Shown one piece after another: positions 53,801 to 64,000 of a stretch of DNA of 64,000 nucleotides. Position 1 is the first letter of the stretch. Each line of letters opens with the position of its first letter. Below the pieces are notes generated by a model. The model did no database searches, was not told the origin of the DNA, and was given only the letters and a program-made list of their open reading frames with translations. This stretch comes from Oikopleura dioica (taxonomy: Eukaryota > Chordata > Appendicularia > Copelata > Oikopleuridae), in the NCBI GenBank assembly GCA_907165135.1, contig OU015567.1, positions 4,469,001 to 4,533,000 of the forward strand, in the 5' to 3' direction. The position numbers and the translations under genes are program-made.

Positions 53801-55782
53801 CTTCGCGTAAATGAACTTTGCGAGGGAGTCTCGAGCGCTGATGGCTTCTTCTAGCCGTAATGGTTTATCAAAAACATCGGTGACAGTTTGAATTCGTCTG
53901 TGAATAAGCCACTGGCAGAGCTGCGAGCTTTCGACGCCCATGAGCGTGCAAACGATTCCGAGAGATTTCTCAGCTGGATCGAGAGAGGCGGAGTCGTTGC
54001 CTGACTCTGTCATCTCGATGTTGCCAATGTGAAGGATGGCGGCGAGGACGCGAAGAATGAGACTTTGCTCTTTTGAACCGACGCCCAGGAGAGTAAGGGC
54101 GTATTGAGTCTCGCTGAATTCCTTGGCATCGTCAACGTTGTCTACTTCTAGGCATTCTCCAGCAGTGAGGTAGGTGAAGTCGGTCACTTCTTTCAAATGG
54201 AGGGAGGCGAGCTAGGGGTCAAGTTAGGAGGGAACACGTGAATATATAGTTGAGCTACATAAAAATGATAAAAAACTAAGCATAGGCTAGAGTAATCAAC
54301 ATCTAAGTTAATCGCGTGCAAGGAATGAGGATGAGACAAGTGGCTAAAAAATGAGATAAGATGGATGCATCATTTTTGAACCTAAATAAAACACCAAGGA
54401 AAAGGACTGATTGAATGGTTTTTGATTGACTTTTTGGCATTCACGATTGTAATTTCACCTCTCTTTCAATGTCAGGCGGAAATCTGACGATCTGAAAAAC
54501 TAACTAATTTTCAGGATCATCAGAAAATCGAGTAATCAGGGAGCACAAGAAGATACGAATATATCTTCAAGAAAATTGTAATCAAATTAAAAGTAACTCA
54601 ACTCAAAACTCAATAAAACTCAAAGCCGGAAGAATACTCACTCGGCGGTTCCACTAGGGAATGAGGAATTAGTTTTTTTATAGGAAAAATCAAAGGATAA
54701 ATAGCAAAAGGATTAATCTTAAAGAGATACTCATAGTTTGGTAGAGCATTAACCTTTGTTTTCTAAAGAGTGTTAAATAATTAATCATTTTTTAAGACGA
54801 TAGAGGTAGAATAGGTACCTGTGGATCAGTTTGAGCAGCAGCCACAAGCTGGTAAAATATATGATAGTTTCTTTCATTCGGTCCCGGTCTGACAACACGA
54901 GATTTTTCCAGCAGATAAGTTCGCATAGCCGCCCCGGTTACTCGATGCTTCTGGTCGAAATCAAGCTCGATGTATTTACCAAAACGGGACGAATTATCAT
55001 TCCTCGTCGTTTTCGCGTTTCCGATGGCTTCCATGATCGGGTTGCTCGCTAGAACTTTTGTCTCGACATTGTCTTTCCCCGAAGTAGGGCCGGATGATCC
55101 TCCAACTTGTGCGAAAAACTTCATGGAGAACTTTGCAGACACGGTTTTTCCTGCGCCCGATTCGCCAGTGACGATGATGGATTGATTCTTCCCGAAGCGA
55201 GTCATATTTGTAAAGGCCGAATTGGCGATTGAATAGATGTGCGGGTCGAGTTCTGCGTTGTCCCGGGTTGAATAGAGCTCGATGAAATCATTGTCGTAGA
55301 TGGGACATGCTTGGTAGGGGTTGATGGCGACCAGGACAATTCCACAGTAGGTATACACTTGTTCACGATGAACAAACCGTTCCTAGACATTTGATAAGGA
55401 AAGAGAAAGGGGACTTACAAACCTTCAAAGAGTTTAACACAGCCGGTTCATGAAGAAATGACAGCGCCGTCAAATCATTCTCTGCCAATAAAACATCTGG
55501 ATTACGCAAATGCGGCTTCCCATTTTTCTTGAGGTTGAACTTATGCACATTGTACTCGTCGTCATCATCTTCGCTGTCTGAGCCGGCGTCATCCTCGCGC
55601 TCGAAGATGACATTCACGTGATCGGACTCTGGATCAAGATTTTCTGCGAGCTTGCAGGGGCGCCAGACTGTTTCGGCATCGGGGATCCAAACTCGCGCTC
55701 CCTAAAAGAAAATATAGGGGTACAGTCAACCGCAAGAGCATACCTTGACATAAAGAGCTTCAAGATCTGACTGAGCTGGCAT
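47844..55782 (-). CDS. MYO5: Myosin V (class V unconventional myosin heavy chain)
   Basis: Class V myosins walk along actin carrying organelles. Order on the minus strand: [20 protein letters not shown] (SH3-like start, about 55782-55700), [21 protein letters not shown]-loop GESGAGKT (about 55160), switch [11 protein letters not shown], switch [10 protein letters not shown], converter [12 protein letters not shown] (about 52840), six IQ motifs (about 52800-52360), coiled coil (about 52350-50850) and the globular DIL tail (about 49990-47844; [50 protein letters not shown]), ending IRKHTQLV. A one-base frame break interrupts [13 protein letters not shown] at GGG 52992-52994. A long intron (54213-54829) contains a possible 12-nt microexon. 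A TTAA element sits in the intron before the tail. Confidence 0.9.
50100..50788. mobile_element. TTAA-flanked inverted-repeat element, copy 2 (681 bp, in a myosin V intron)
   Basis: The element 50104-50784 starts GGGTATGGTACGCGCACAGG and ends with the complement of GGCTATGGTACGCGCGGAGG. TTAA lies on both sides (50100-50103, 50785-50788). It shares interior blocks, in inverse orientation, with copy 1 at 17.6 kb (TCATATGATACCTTTTTGGA + AAGC; GGGCTATGCCCGC). No transposase frame. Confidence 0.75.
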
Positions 55783-56119
55783 TGTTTGATAAAAAATAGC
55801 TTCTTGATTTGGTACGATTTCGATTAAAAGCTCCTTTTACAAGAAAACTTTAAAACACATCTGAATGAAAAAGGTAATACAATATTCAATGAATAAATTG
55901 AGCTACTGGATCAGTAACAGTAGTGATAACTGTACTATTTTGATACATAGAAATTGAATTTCAAAGTACTTTTTAAAGAAGTCATTTTTAAAAGCTGTAA
56001 ATGATTGATTTGTCAGTACCCAGGATCTGTGGCGAGTTTCAGTTTTAAAATAGAAAAAAATGGCTCGACTTTGATGAAAATTGCAAAATTTTTCAAATAA
56101 ATGAGTGATCAAAGAATCT

Positions 56120-59040
56120 TTAGCGGCGGCTTCGAGAAGACGTCGAACTTCCGTACTTCTTCTTCTCATACTCTACTTGACGCGCCTTTTCTTCTGAAAA
56201 GCGGGTTCATGGACAGTTTTGGTTTCGAATAGTAGGAAAAACTGGAGGTCGTAAAAGTGAGTTTCACACGGTAGTATTTATCGACTAAAAACGATGATCC
56301 ATCAACACTTTCGATTCATGGTTAATTGAGTCATCATTTACTGAGCTTCCTGGTTTTGAACAATTTAGGGTTTGATCCAAAAATAAATATAGTGGCCCTC
56401 TTAGTACATGTATTTTCTTCATAAGTTTTATTGGAACCTCCTCTTTGCTTTATTGACCTCGAAGTTATCGATCTCTCGAAGACAACAGCGTTTTTCGTCA
56501 GTTAATGAACCGCTCCTAAGCGCTTGTTCTCCTGTCTGATGCGTTCCATTTTCGCATCGAGCTCATCCCTTCCCCTTCTTCTCGAGTCCCTTCCACTATC
56601 TCGTCTTCTTCTAGAAGGGGAATGATCCCGTGAATACGATCTTCTACGTCTTCGGTTATCTCGACTTCTGCTCCTCGAAGATCTTCGTCGATTTCGCCGA
56701 TTTCGTGAGCGAAGACGATCTCGATCTCGGTCACGATCTCTTCGTTCATCTTCGTAGCCGTCGCTAAAGATAAGCTCGGATTAGAGAAAAAGAAGCATTG
56801 TGGCTTTATTTACCTGCGCATTTTGGACTTCTTCCAGACTGCATCGTCGTCATCTTATAAAAGAAAAATTGACCCCTTGACACTTGTTGATGAATTATTT
56901 ATGAAAAACAATTTGAGGGTGATCAATAAAGAACTTAAAAGTGTCCTGTTTCTGTTTTGATAGACGCACTTCTTAAATTACTTGTTTTCCTATGATAGAT
57001 TTTCCCTTATAGATTATCTTCGCTCGTTAAACCCCTTCTTTTCTTTGTAAAATGATTACCTGAAGAATTCTTTACTGTAAATTTCTCATCTTCGCTGGAG
57101 GAATCTTCTTCGGAGACAATATCTTTGGCAGTTTGAAAAACAGCACGGCTGAAAATGAGTTAATTAACCCGCTTCTCAAACTTGATCTCTTTCGATTTTC
57201 TCTTGAGTGCTCTAACATACTAAGGGCGTGTGATGCAAATGTATTCGCTGCTGTAATATTACTGTTGATATTACTTGTCGACAGCCGAAATTGGCCCCTG
57301 GAGACATGAAGGAGAACATGCCTCTAGGAACAAAAACAGCGTTGTGTTTTCCCTTTTGTGGAAATTCTAGCGCTAGGAAATGAAAAACGACATGTAGGCC
57401 TATTGTTTGGGCACGCACTCATACACACTTTGGGCACACAAATTTCCATTGAAGCGATGCGTAACCAGGATAATTAAAATTGATCGATTTGTGATTGCAT
57501 AGCGCTTGAGTAATACAAATGCAAATCAAAGGCGAAAATTAAATATAATCTCACCTTGAATTTCGCCGCTTCTTGGAAACTTTCTTTTGATTCCTGTGCA
57601 CAGTGGAGACGTCCAATTCCAAGTCGCTGTTTCCGTCTTCTTCGCTGCTCGTGTTCGGGTTGATAATCAGCTGATTTGGGTTGGTGGACTTTTTCGCGCT
57701 GTCGTTTTTCACGGTCCGAGTTATTTTCAGAGCTGAGAAGCTTTCTGTCGAAAGTCAGGGTTTTTAAAATATTAATATTTTAGATACTCAAACGATTTTC
57801 TTTATTGAGCTTTGTTTTGAGAGCTGGGCTCGATAACTTTTGTAGAAAACCTGAGTCGAGTTTAAAAAATCTATTATAAAAAACCAAAGTTAGAAACCCT
57901 TGTCGATTGGGCAGCAGGATCATCATCTCCAGTAACTGGCAGTCGGCGAACAATCGTCTTCGATGAACTTTGAGGTAACTGGGAGTCGAGGGCCGAATCA
58001 TGACGTTGAAGATTCGAAATTGTTAAGGATAAGCTCGATGCTAAGGCAGTGGTGTTTTTCAGCGCCGGATTTATGTGCACCTTGGGCGACTGTTTCTTCA
58101 ACTTTGAGCGAAGGTCTAATGGAGGTCTTCTTTTGGATGATCTGGGTAAAAAGGGTTGAAGAAATCAGTCAAAGGGCAAAAATGTACTTTTGTGATAGTA
58201 ACTGCTTGCGCATCGCTTCAAGATCTTCTTCATCGGAGCTGCTATTATTTCCATTTTCGCCGTTTTCGGAGTTTGTTCTCTTGAATTTTCCCAGCGAGCC
58301 TGAAAGAAAAAAAAAATCAGAATTCTAGTCAGTCGTTTATTTGCTTTTGAAACCAAAAGCCTTCTTCTCAGGTGCGAAAATCAAAGAAAGACAGAAGGGG
58401 GAATGATTTGACACTGACTTGCAGCATCTAAAATCTATGTAGAAAATCCGAGTCAGAAACAACTTTGTCTCTCATAAATGGTTATAAAATAAAATTAAGG
58501 GTGCCTCTTACCTAAAGCAGCATTTCTCAGGGCTTCCAGTCCGTCCATTTCTTCGCTAGACTCTTCATCTCCGGACTTGTCCTTTTCATTTTTCTCCTCC
58601 TTTGAGCTTTCTGGCGATTTGGATCTCGATCGGCTTCTGCTCCTGCTTCTGGTCTCTTCAAGAATCGATTCATGCGTTTCTTCGTCGCCAGAGAAGTCTT
58701 GGAGTTCTTGCTCGAAGCTGTTTTCTCCCTCCTTTCCCAGCTGAATTTCATTATATTCAGAATTCCTTTTTCATTTTACCATATGATCTTGACTTGAAGA
58801 ATCAACTCTTTCAGGCGACTGTTGATAACCAACTTTTTTCCACTTTCCGCTAGTTTGGGAACTCTCGCTTTTTCTCCTTGAATCGTCGTTTTTCGTAGAA
58901 GCAGCGTATTCCGAGTTCATTAGCTCATTTTCTAGCTCTGCGTCAATATCTTTTTGGGTTGAGAAATTTCGACCGAAGAAAAAAATGACGAAAATGATGC
59001 ATAGAAATGGACACATTCATCCTCTTGCGGACATAGTCAT
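56120..59040 (-). CDS. SR-rich nuclear protein (RS domain, LEALRxxAL motifs)
   Basis: Probable splicing or transcription-coupled nuclear protein. Exons on the minus strand, in order: 59040-59022 (MTMSARD), 58949 to about 58785 (DIDAELENELMNSEYAAS), about 58745-58512 (acidic, SRSRSRSRSKSPESS, MDGLEALRNAAL), about 58300-58190 (DEEDLEAMRKQLLSQK), about 58140-57900, about 57745-57557 (SEEDGNSDLELDVS), about 57150-57062, 56853-56814, 56761-56516 (RDRDRDRDRLRSRNRRNRRR...), 56193-56120 (EKARQVEYEKKKYGSS, SRSRR). The first and last introns work in frame only as GA-AG. If the last intron is retained, the protein ends RLGAVH instead. Family not assigned. Confidence 0.6.
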
Positions 59041-59519
59041 ACAGTGGGTTGCGCAGTTGGTTGCCCCTTTGTGATTGCAGCTTTGGTTGCCCCTTTGCCC
59101 GCGCTTTTTCTATTGTTCCTTTCTAGACTCGCTCAAAGTGATTGCAGGATTGGTTGCCCCTTCACCCGCTCTTTAGGGGGCAACTACCATGAAGTTGAGC
59201 AATAAAGGGAGATAGGAGAATCTGCCCATGTCTGAAGACATGTGGCGGGAGATATTGGCCCGGGACATGGGCATTTCTGAGCGCGCCTAATTTTGGGAAG
59301 AAGCCGCGCAAACCCTTGTCGGCTCTCTCATTGGCTCAGACCCGTTTACTTTCCAGATTCTGTTCTTCAGAATCTGGAGATTCTTCTAAACCGCCAAGCA
59401 AGTGGTTAAGAAATTTTCTAGACTTCCCCGACAGTGATTTGCGCGGGACACGGGGAAGGGGGCCCAGGGGCTTTCTCCCACAAGAGTTAAACTTCATGGT
59501 ACCTGCGCAACCCACTGTA
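59040..59519. mobile_element. TA-flanked inverted-repeat element (Tc1/mariner-like MITE, 476 bp)
   Basis: The element 59042-59517 has 15-bp ends CAGTGGGTTGCGCAG / CTGCGCAACCCACTG apart from small changes inside, flanked by TA on both sides (59040-59041, 59518-59519). Inside, a unit of about 80 bp containing GATTGCAG and GGTTGCCCCTT is repeated. TA target duplication with CAGTGG ends is typical of the Tc1/mariner superfamily. There is no transposase frame. It abuts the predicted start codon of the SR-rich gene. Confidence 0.75.
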
Positions 59520-59595
59520 CAAAACTAGGACTAGCGGATGATTCATACTTCTGGGCCAGAAGATCTGGCCAAGAAATTATGGGCATCTGTGTAAA

Positions 59596-59665
59596 AAACC
59601 TGAGTCAGGGTTCTGTAAGAGCTTTGATAGACGAACGCAGGACCCTGACTCAGATTTTCTTCATA
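59596..59665. repeat. CTGAGTCAGG inverted-repeat element
   Basis: AACCTGAGTCAGGGTTCTG faces CAGGACCCTGACTCAGATTT around about 30 bp. It lies between RPB9 and the TA element. The rest of 59520-59975 has no gene. Confidence 0.65.
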
Positions 59666-59975
59666 GATTGCGGCACCCTGACTATAATAATTTTAAGAGT
59701 ATCACTCCGGAAATCATCGTTTTCTCAACCCTTTTCCCAACTCATCAATATTCTCCTTGGAGTCGCCCTCCAGGCTTTCTAGCTCCATATCAGACATTCT
59801 ACAAAACAATCGATGAAAAAAACTTTCTATTTTTAGCGTTTTATTTTCAGTAAGATTCAAATTCGTCAAGTTTTGAGCAAATTTTTATAATAAGAAACAT
59901 GTCCACAGTAACACGTGAGTCGAATTTTCTATTTTTTCTTTCAATTTGAGCTTTTTTTTCTTTCGAACGATCATT

Positions 59976-60581
59976 CTAGTAGTCGGTCCATCGGTGGGAG
60001 CAAGTGTTGCAGCAGTAGAACAGCTTCATCGACATGGTTTTCACCAACATTGACTGGAAGAAGCAGACGCCGCGGTTGCCGCACTAGAATGAATGGTTGA
60101 AAGGGGATCACCATTTTAGCACTTCGAAAAAGTGCACTTACGGATGGACACTCATGCGAATCAGTTCTCGGAAGAGCAGGATCTTGCGATACTTCAGGCA
60201 CGATTCCGACCAACTCGTCCATCTTTGAAATCAGCTTGTTGACGTAGATACACGGGTTCTCCGCTAAAGAATGGTCATTTCATGAAGAAGGGAAATGAAG
60301 AAAACCTTCAGATTTGTAGCCACAGTTTCGGCAGCAGTACTCAAGTCGTTTTTCAGCTCGATTTTCTTTCGGGTACAACATGTTGTTGCATTCCAAGCAG
60401 AAGAGGATTCCAACGGATTTTGGGCCATCAGCTTGGATTTCTGCAAAAGGCAGTCTTTTCGAAGGGTTTTCTTTTTAAATTAAAAAAAAAATTTTCTGAT
60501 CATTTTAATTTTCAAATAAATTGTGAAAAATTAGCAGTAGTTCAACCCTTGGCCATCAGCAGTTGTTCCCTGAGTCGCCAT
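59976..60581 (-). CDS. POLR2I: DNA-directed RNA polymerase II subunit RPB9
   Basis: RPB9 is a small two-zinc-ribbon subunit of Pol II affecting start-site choice and transcript proofreading. Zinc 1: [17 protein letters not shown]... then [10 protein letters not shown]. Zinc 2: [13 protein letters not shown] and [13 protein letters not shown] at the very C-terminus, as in the family. The central [10 protein letters not shown] and [15 protein letters not shown] are diagnostic. Exons: 60581-60548, 60440 to about 60306, about 60264-60142, about 60082-59976; total about 130 residues, close to the usual 125. Intron 1 (60547-60441) preserves frame only with a GG donor. Confidence 0.92.
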
Positions 60582-61113
60582 CTTCTCTGCTTTTCTTTCC
60601 TTTCAACCCTTTTTTCGTAAAACTCGCTCTTTCTTCCACTTTTCTCGGCAGTGAGTGCGATCGGGCGCAAATTTCAAATTTCTCGATTTCAAACTCGCGC
60701 GCTCATTGGCCAATCGGCACAATCCAGAAAAAGGCTCGAGCCGCTCTGAGCGAAGAGTGAGAGGAATCGATTCGAATTTTATGGTTTTTACGAAGAGAAA
60801 TGCACGAAAATAACGAAAGAACCGAAGAAAAGAGCAATTTATAAGTCAAAAAATTATTTTACATCAAAATATATCACAAAAATGGGTTTATTTTCGGTCT
60901 GTTTTCGTTAAATCAGAAAGAAAATTGATTATTTTTATCAAAATTTTCGCCTTTTTCATGATAAATTTCCCTATTTCTCCATAACTCTGGGTTTCTAGAA
61001 GCTTTATCGCCTTTTAATTATATTAAAGTTTGTTATTCTGGTGCACTTTATTTCCACTTTTCTATTTCTTTTTACTCATTTTCGTCCCTCTATTTCAAAT
61101 TTTCATCTTCAGA
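60582..61113. other. Intergenic between divergent RPB9 and the mitochondrial protein gene
   Basis: Probably a shared promoter region. It is AT-rich at 60780-61050. A TTCATCTTCAG site ends one base before the downstream ATG. No gene seen. Confidence 0.5.
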
Positions 61114-61627
61114 ATGCTTTCCCGAGCGATTCTCCGAACATCCGTTCGAGCCACTCCTCGACTAGCTGTCCCATCCGTCCGGGCCAAGGTAAAATCCCTC
61201 TCTTTTTATCTGCCCTTCAGCCTCTTTTCAGTCCGAGATGAGCGTGATGCAGTGGCTGCAGATGGAGCCCAAGCTCGAACAGGTCATCTTCGTTCTCATG
61301 GGAGGCCTTGCTTTCATCGTTGTCGCCCAGCTTTTCGGTGCTTCTCCACCAACTGCTCTTCCTGCTGGTGCTCCTACTGTAAGTTCTCCTTCCTTATTTT
61401 AATAAACAACGAGTTTTACAATTCAGTACCCCTGGGAAAACCCACCAGCCGTAGCAGACTCCCCCTTCGGCGCCCACCCCGTCGAGAAGATCGTCATGGA
61501 AGAGCTCGGTCTCTCTAGCTACGAAGAAGCGAAGCCCTACCTCAAGGCCTGGTGGGCCGAGCAGCTCGCTGAAATGTCCGAGGACGAAATCAAGGCGCTC
61601 AAGACTAAGTACCGACTCTGGCAATAA
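61114..61627 (+). CDS. Small mitochondrial inner-membrane-type protein, uncharacterised
   Basis: Exons 61114-61188, 61235-61380 and 61427-61627 join to about 140 residues. The N-terminus MLSRAILRTSVRATPRLAVP is Arg/Ser/Ala-rich with no acidic residue, as in mitochondrial presequences. One transmembrane helix follows (VIFVLMGGLAFIVVAQLFG), then a Pro-rich linker and a C-terminal helical region (EKIVMEELGLSSYEEAKPYL, KAWWAEQLAEMSEDEIKAL). The layout resembles single-helix accessory subunits of respiratory complexes, but I cannot name one. TTCATCTTCAG immediately before aATG looks like a spliced-leader acceptor. Confidence 0.6.
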
Positions 61628-62052
61628 GTTAAACATCTGCGTCTTTTGGCCAACTTCAGCAAAAACAATAAATTATTCGGAATATTCCAATTTCCAAACA
61701 ACTCAAATTTAGAAATAATATTTTGTTGTAAAATTGAGTCTTTTGAACGAGGGATAAGCTTGAACAGTGAGAACAAAAGAGCACATTTGTGATTTTTTAG
61801 GAAATAGGAAGGCTGACTGGTAGAACTATAAATTTAAAGCAAGCAGTTATTGTTTCAGATGAGTTCAGGCGAGCGTATTCTTGCAATAATGAGCATGAAA
61901 ATAGCGAGTGAGCTTTTTTGCTGTTCATTCTTCGCGGATTTCTTCGAGTTTTTCGGTAGTTGATTCTAGCCAGCTCTGAATATAACAATTACTTTAGGAG
62001 TATTTTTACAGAAGGGAATTTCTTCAGCTCATTGTTCCTTGAAGAAGCGCTA

Positions 62053-62157
62053 AAAAACCGAGGAGCCACTTGCGGCTTTGAGAAAAAAACGAAGCGAAAG
62101 ACGCGATAAGCGCGGCTAATGTCCTATTTGACTCGAAGCCGCAAGCGGCTTTTTGGG
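62053..62157. repeat. GCCGC palindromes in the 3' flank
   Basis: GAGGAGCCACTTGCGGCTTT and GAAGCCGCAAGCGGCTTTTT are copies of the dispersed palindrome, within 100 bp of the stop of the membrane-protein gene at 62158. The span 61628-62052 shows no gene. Confidence 0.6.
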
Positions 62158-63349
62158 TTACAGAGTTTCTTCAAGGAAAATGCGCTGCAGAAACTCTCTT
62201 CTGTAAAATCTACTTACGGCTCCAACATCTTTTAAGTTTTTCTCCTCATCGTCATCTTTGGAGTACCAGCTCATAAAGCTATCCGTGATAACCGAACGCA
62301 TGGATTCAAGGAACGGTGGACCACTGTTGTTCATATTGTTCGGAATTCCTTGCGAGATGTTCTTGTACTCAGGCGGTGGCGTTCTGGTCCCGCTGTTGAG
62401 CCATCTTCGCATGGTTCGCTTGTAGCTTGGCAGCGATGTTGGTCCAAGTTGACGACCCTCGTCTTCGGGTGGACCGGGGTAGTTGGCCGTTGCTGTGTAG
62501 GGAGGACGGTGTCGCCGGGAGGAATGGCCGGAAGAACTAAAGGAACATGTTAGGCCGAAATATAAGGAGACTTTCGAGTAGAAAAAGAACTTTGCCTTGT
62601 GCTCACCGTCCATCGGTCGTCGCATTCGGATCCTCTCGGTTGAAGTAACAGAAGCAGAGGATGATGACGATCACTATCGCCATCAAAACGCCCCAGATCG
62701 CCCAGAATCTCGATCCTTCTTCATTCATCAAGTTGTTTAATCTGAAAACTCCTCTCAAACAAGGTTTTCATCAAAAGAATAGGTCAAGAATTGTACTTCG
62801 TAGATACGCCTATTTATGAATTTGCTCGAGTTGGTCCATTTTTAATTGTTGTAGTGATAAAAATCGAGCAGAATCATGAGATCAAGCTGCAAGACGGACT
62901 TTAAAATTTGTGAACTCGAAAATAAGATTAACGGCATAGGGTCCAGTTCAGACCAGAAACAAACTGTCATCATCAAGTCCGATTTTAGCACAAAATAACG
63001 GACGGCTCATACTTTAGACCCGCAAATTCAATCCTTGGGGGCTGTATTTTAAGAAATACCTGTATTGAATGATCGGAGCATTTAGCTTCGTCATTTTTAT
63101 TCTATGTACAAAATCTGCTCTGAAGGTTTTTTCAACTTGTCATTATTTTTCGCTACGTCTTCAGAGAGTCGTAAAATTGATTTTAATTAGAAAACAACCT
63201 TTTGTCCGGCTTCTTATCTAGGTCACTACTGATGATATAACGGGGTGGAAAGACGCTTGAATTTGAACTTACTGTTGTATTTTTTGCGTCGTCGTTTTTT
63301 CTTCTTCATGGCTTGATTCTTCGATAAGTTCCTTGATTTCTTCTTGCAT
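62158..63349 (-). CDS. Single-pass membrane protein with PPxY motifs
   Basis: Exons about 63349-63272 (MQEEIKELIEESSHEEEKTT), 62741-62608 and 62537-62158 join in frame to about 195 residues. The transmembrane helix is RFWAIWGVLMAIVIVIILCF, followed by CYFNREDPNATTDG. The tail is Pro/Arg-rich with RPPYTATANYPGPP and TPPPEYKNI. The PPxY motifs (PPPEY and RPPYT-type) are likely ligands for WW-domain E3 ligases. There is no signal peptide before the helix, so the topology is likely type II or III. Family not recognised. The long first intron (about 530 nt) has no recognised content. Confidence 0.55.
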
Positions 63350-63496
63350 TCAGTTTTTTAATAATTTTCTGAAAAGATAATTCAAAAACGCAAAGATTTC
63401 TGGGGACAGGAAATTATCGCTACAGTAAGTAATTACTAAATTATTAATGCGTCATATTCAATCAATTTGGAGCAAGTGTGAGAGCTAAAAACCTGC

Positions 63497-63661
63497 TACA
63501 GTGGCGTTTGCGGTTGCCTCCCTGTTGGAGCGTCCCTCGTTACCTCCCTATCCAGACGCTCTTTTTCTAGAAGGGCGCATTAAATCGAACCAGAAATCGT
63601 CCCGCGTTGCCTCCCTCTCTAGACGCGTTTGGATAGGGAGGCAACCGCAAACGCCACTGTA
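63497..63661. mobile_element. TA-flanked MITE (161 bp), related to the 59-kb element
   Basis: The element 63499-63659 has long terminal inverted repeats CAGTGGCGTTTGCGGTTGCC + TCCC and the exact complement at the other end, with TA on both sides (63497-63498, 63660-63661). Direct repeats of GTTGCCTCCCT lie inside. The CAGTGG start and GTTGCC(T/C)CC motif link it to the element at 59.0 kb. Confidence 0.8.
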
Positions 63662-64000
63662 CGCCGTTTCCTTATTAGGAAGCCTTGAGGTCGGTCATTC
63701 AGCTATTGTTCTTGGGCGTTTAGGAGTTTAAGACTTTTTGGATTGGAAACAAAGGGGGTGTTTTGACCATTTTGGACGGTAATTCGGAGATTCTGGTAAG
63801 CAGTCGTCTTCAGAATTAAGGGTGTCTTCGGGCTAACTGCCTTTCATATTACTTTCATTTGAACTTTAAGTTCAATAATTCGTTAATAATTCTAGTAATA
63901 CTAGAATTATTCTTATTGAATTAGACCAGGTTCAGCACTATCCCTAAAAGAAGCAAAAACTTAAACAGAAAATTAGTTTGACGATTTCCGAAATCGACGA
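63662..64000. other. Right-edge interval without recognised gene
   Basis: It contains a small AT palindrome TAATTCTAGTAATACTAGAA + TTA (about 63885-63910). Nothing else is supported. Confidence 0.5.

Overview
This window looks like nuclear DNA of a very compact chordate genome, most likely a larvacean tunicate such as Oikopleura dioica. That assignment is inference. It rests on chordate-type genes (NALCN, troponin T, myosin V, EPS15, TTC12, RPB9), mostly tiny introns (about 30-65 nt), several introns that only keep the conserved protein in frame if they start GC, GA or GG and end AG, short intergenic gaps, and polypyrimidine-AG sites just before start codons that suit spliced-leader trans-splicing. 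No bacterial operon, CRISPR array or rRNA was seen.

Layout. 3-119: C-terminus of an unidentified gene. 1.8-8.6 kb (+): TTC12 (dynein assembly) followed after 140 bp by EPS15 (endocytosis). 8.8-11.4 kb (-): an MFS transporter and troponin T, with a tRNA-Lys antisense in a troponin T intron. 11.8-12.9 kb (+): a short-chain dehydrogenase. 12.9-18.4 kb: gene-poor, with several well-bounded transposon-like elements. 18.4-20.8 kb (+): a serine/arginine-rich phosphoprotein and a C2H2 zinc-finger gene. 21.6-24.4 kb: two secreted-protein genes. 24.8-31.2 kb (+): the sodium leak channel NALCN, whose domain I-II linker carries a 979-bp inverted-repeat insertion. 31.3-40.7 kb: a membrane protein, an EF-hand gene, a tail-anchored protein and repeats. 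40.7-43.3 kb (+): a phospholipase-A2-like domain joined to C-type lectin-like domains. 43.8-44.5 kb: a 70-residue membrane microprotein. 45.7-47.0 kb: a coiled-coil protein. 47.8-55.8 kb (-): myosin V. 56.1-59.0 kb (-): an SR-rich nuclear protein. 60.0-60.6 kb (-): RNA polymerase II subunit RPB9. 61.1-61.6 kb (+): a small mitochondrial membrane protein. 62.2-63.3 kb (-): a single-pass membrane protein with PPxY motifs.

Most striking: (1) the NALCN insertion, flanked by a perfect 7-bp duplication, whose removal restores the channel reading frame; (2) one exon encoding both the end of a PLA2-like domain and the start of a C-type lectin domain; (3) a set of non-autonomous DNA elements with clear target duplications (hAT-like 8 bp, TTAA-type, TA-type); (4) a nested palindromic repeat family with CTGAGTCAGG ends; (5) frameshifts at short homopolymers in otherwise conserved genes, which look more like consensus errors than mutations.

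Exon coordinates were derived by hand from splice signals and protein continuity and may be off by a few bases. Family assignments come from recognised motifs, not database searches.
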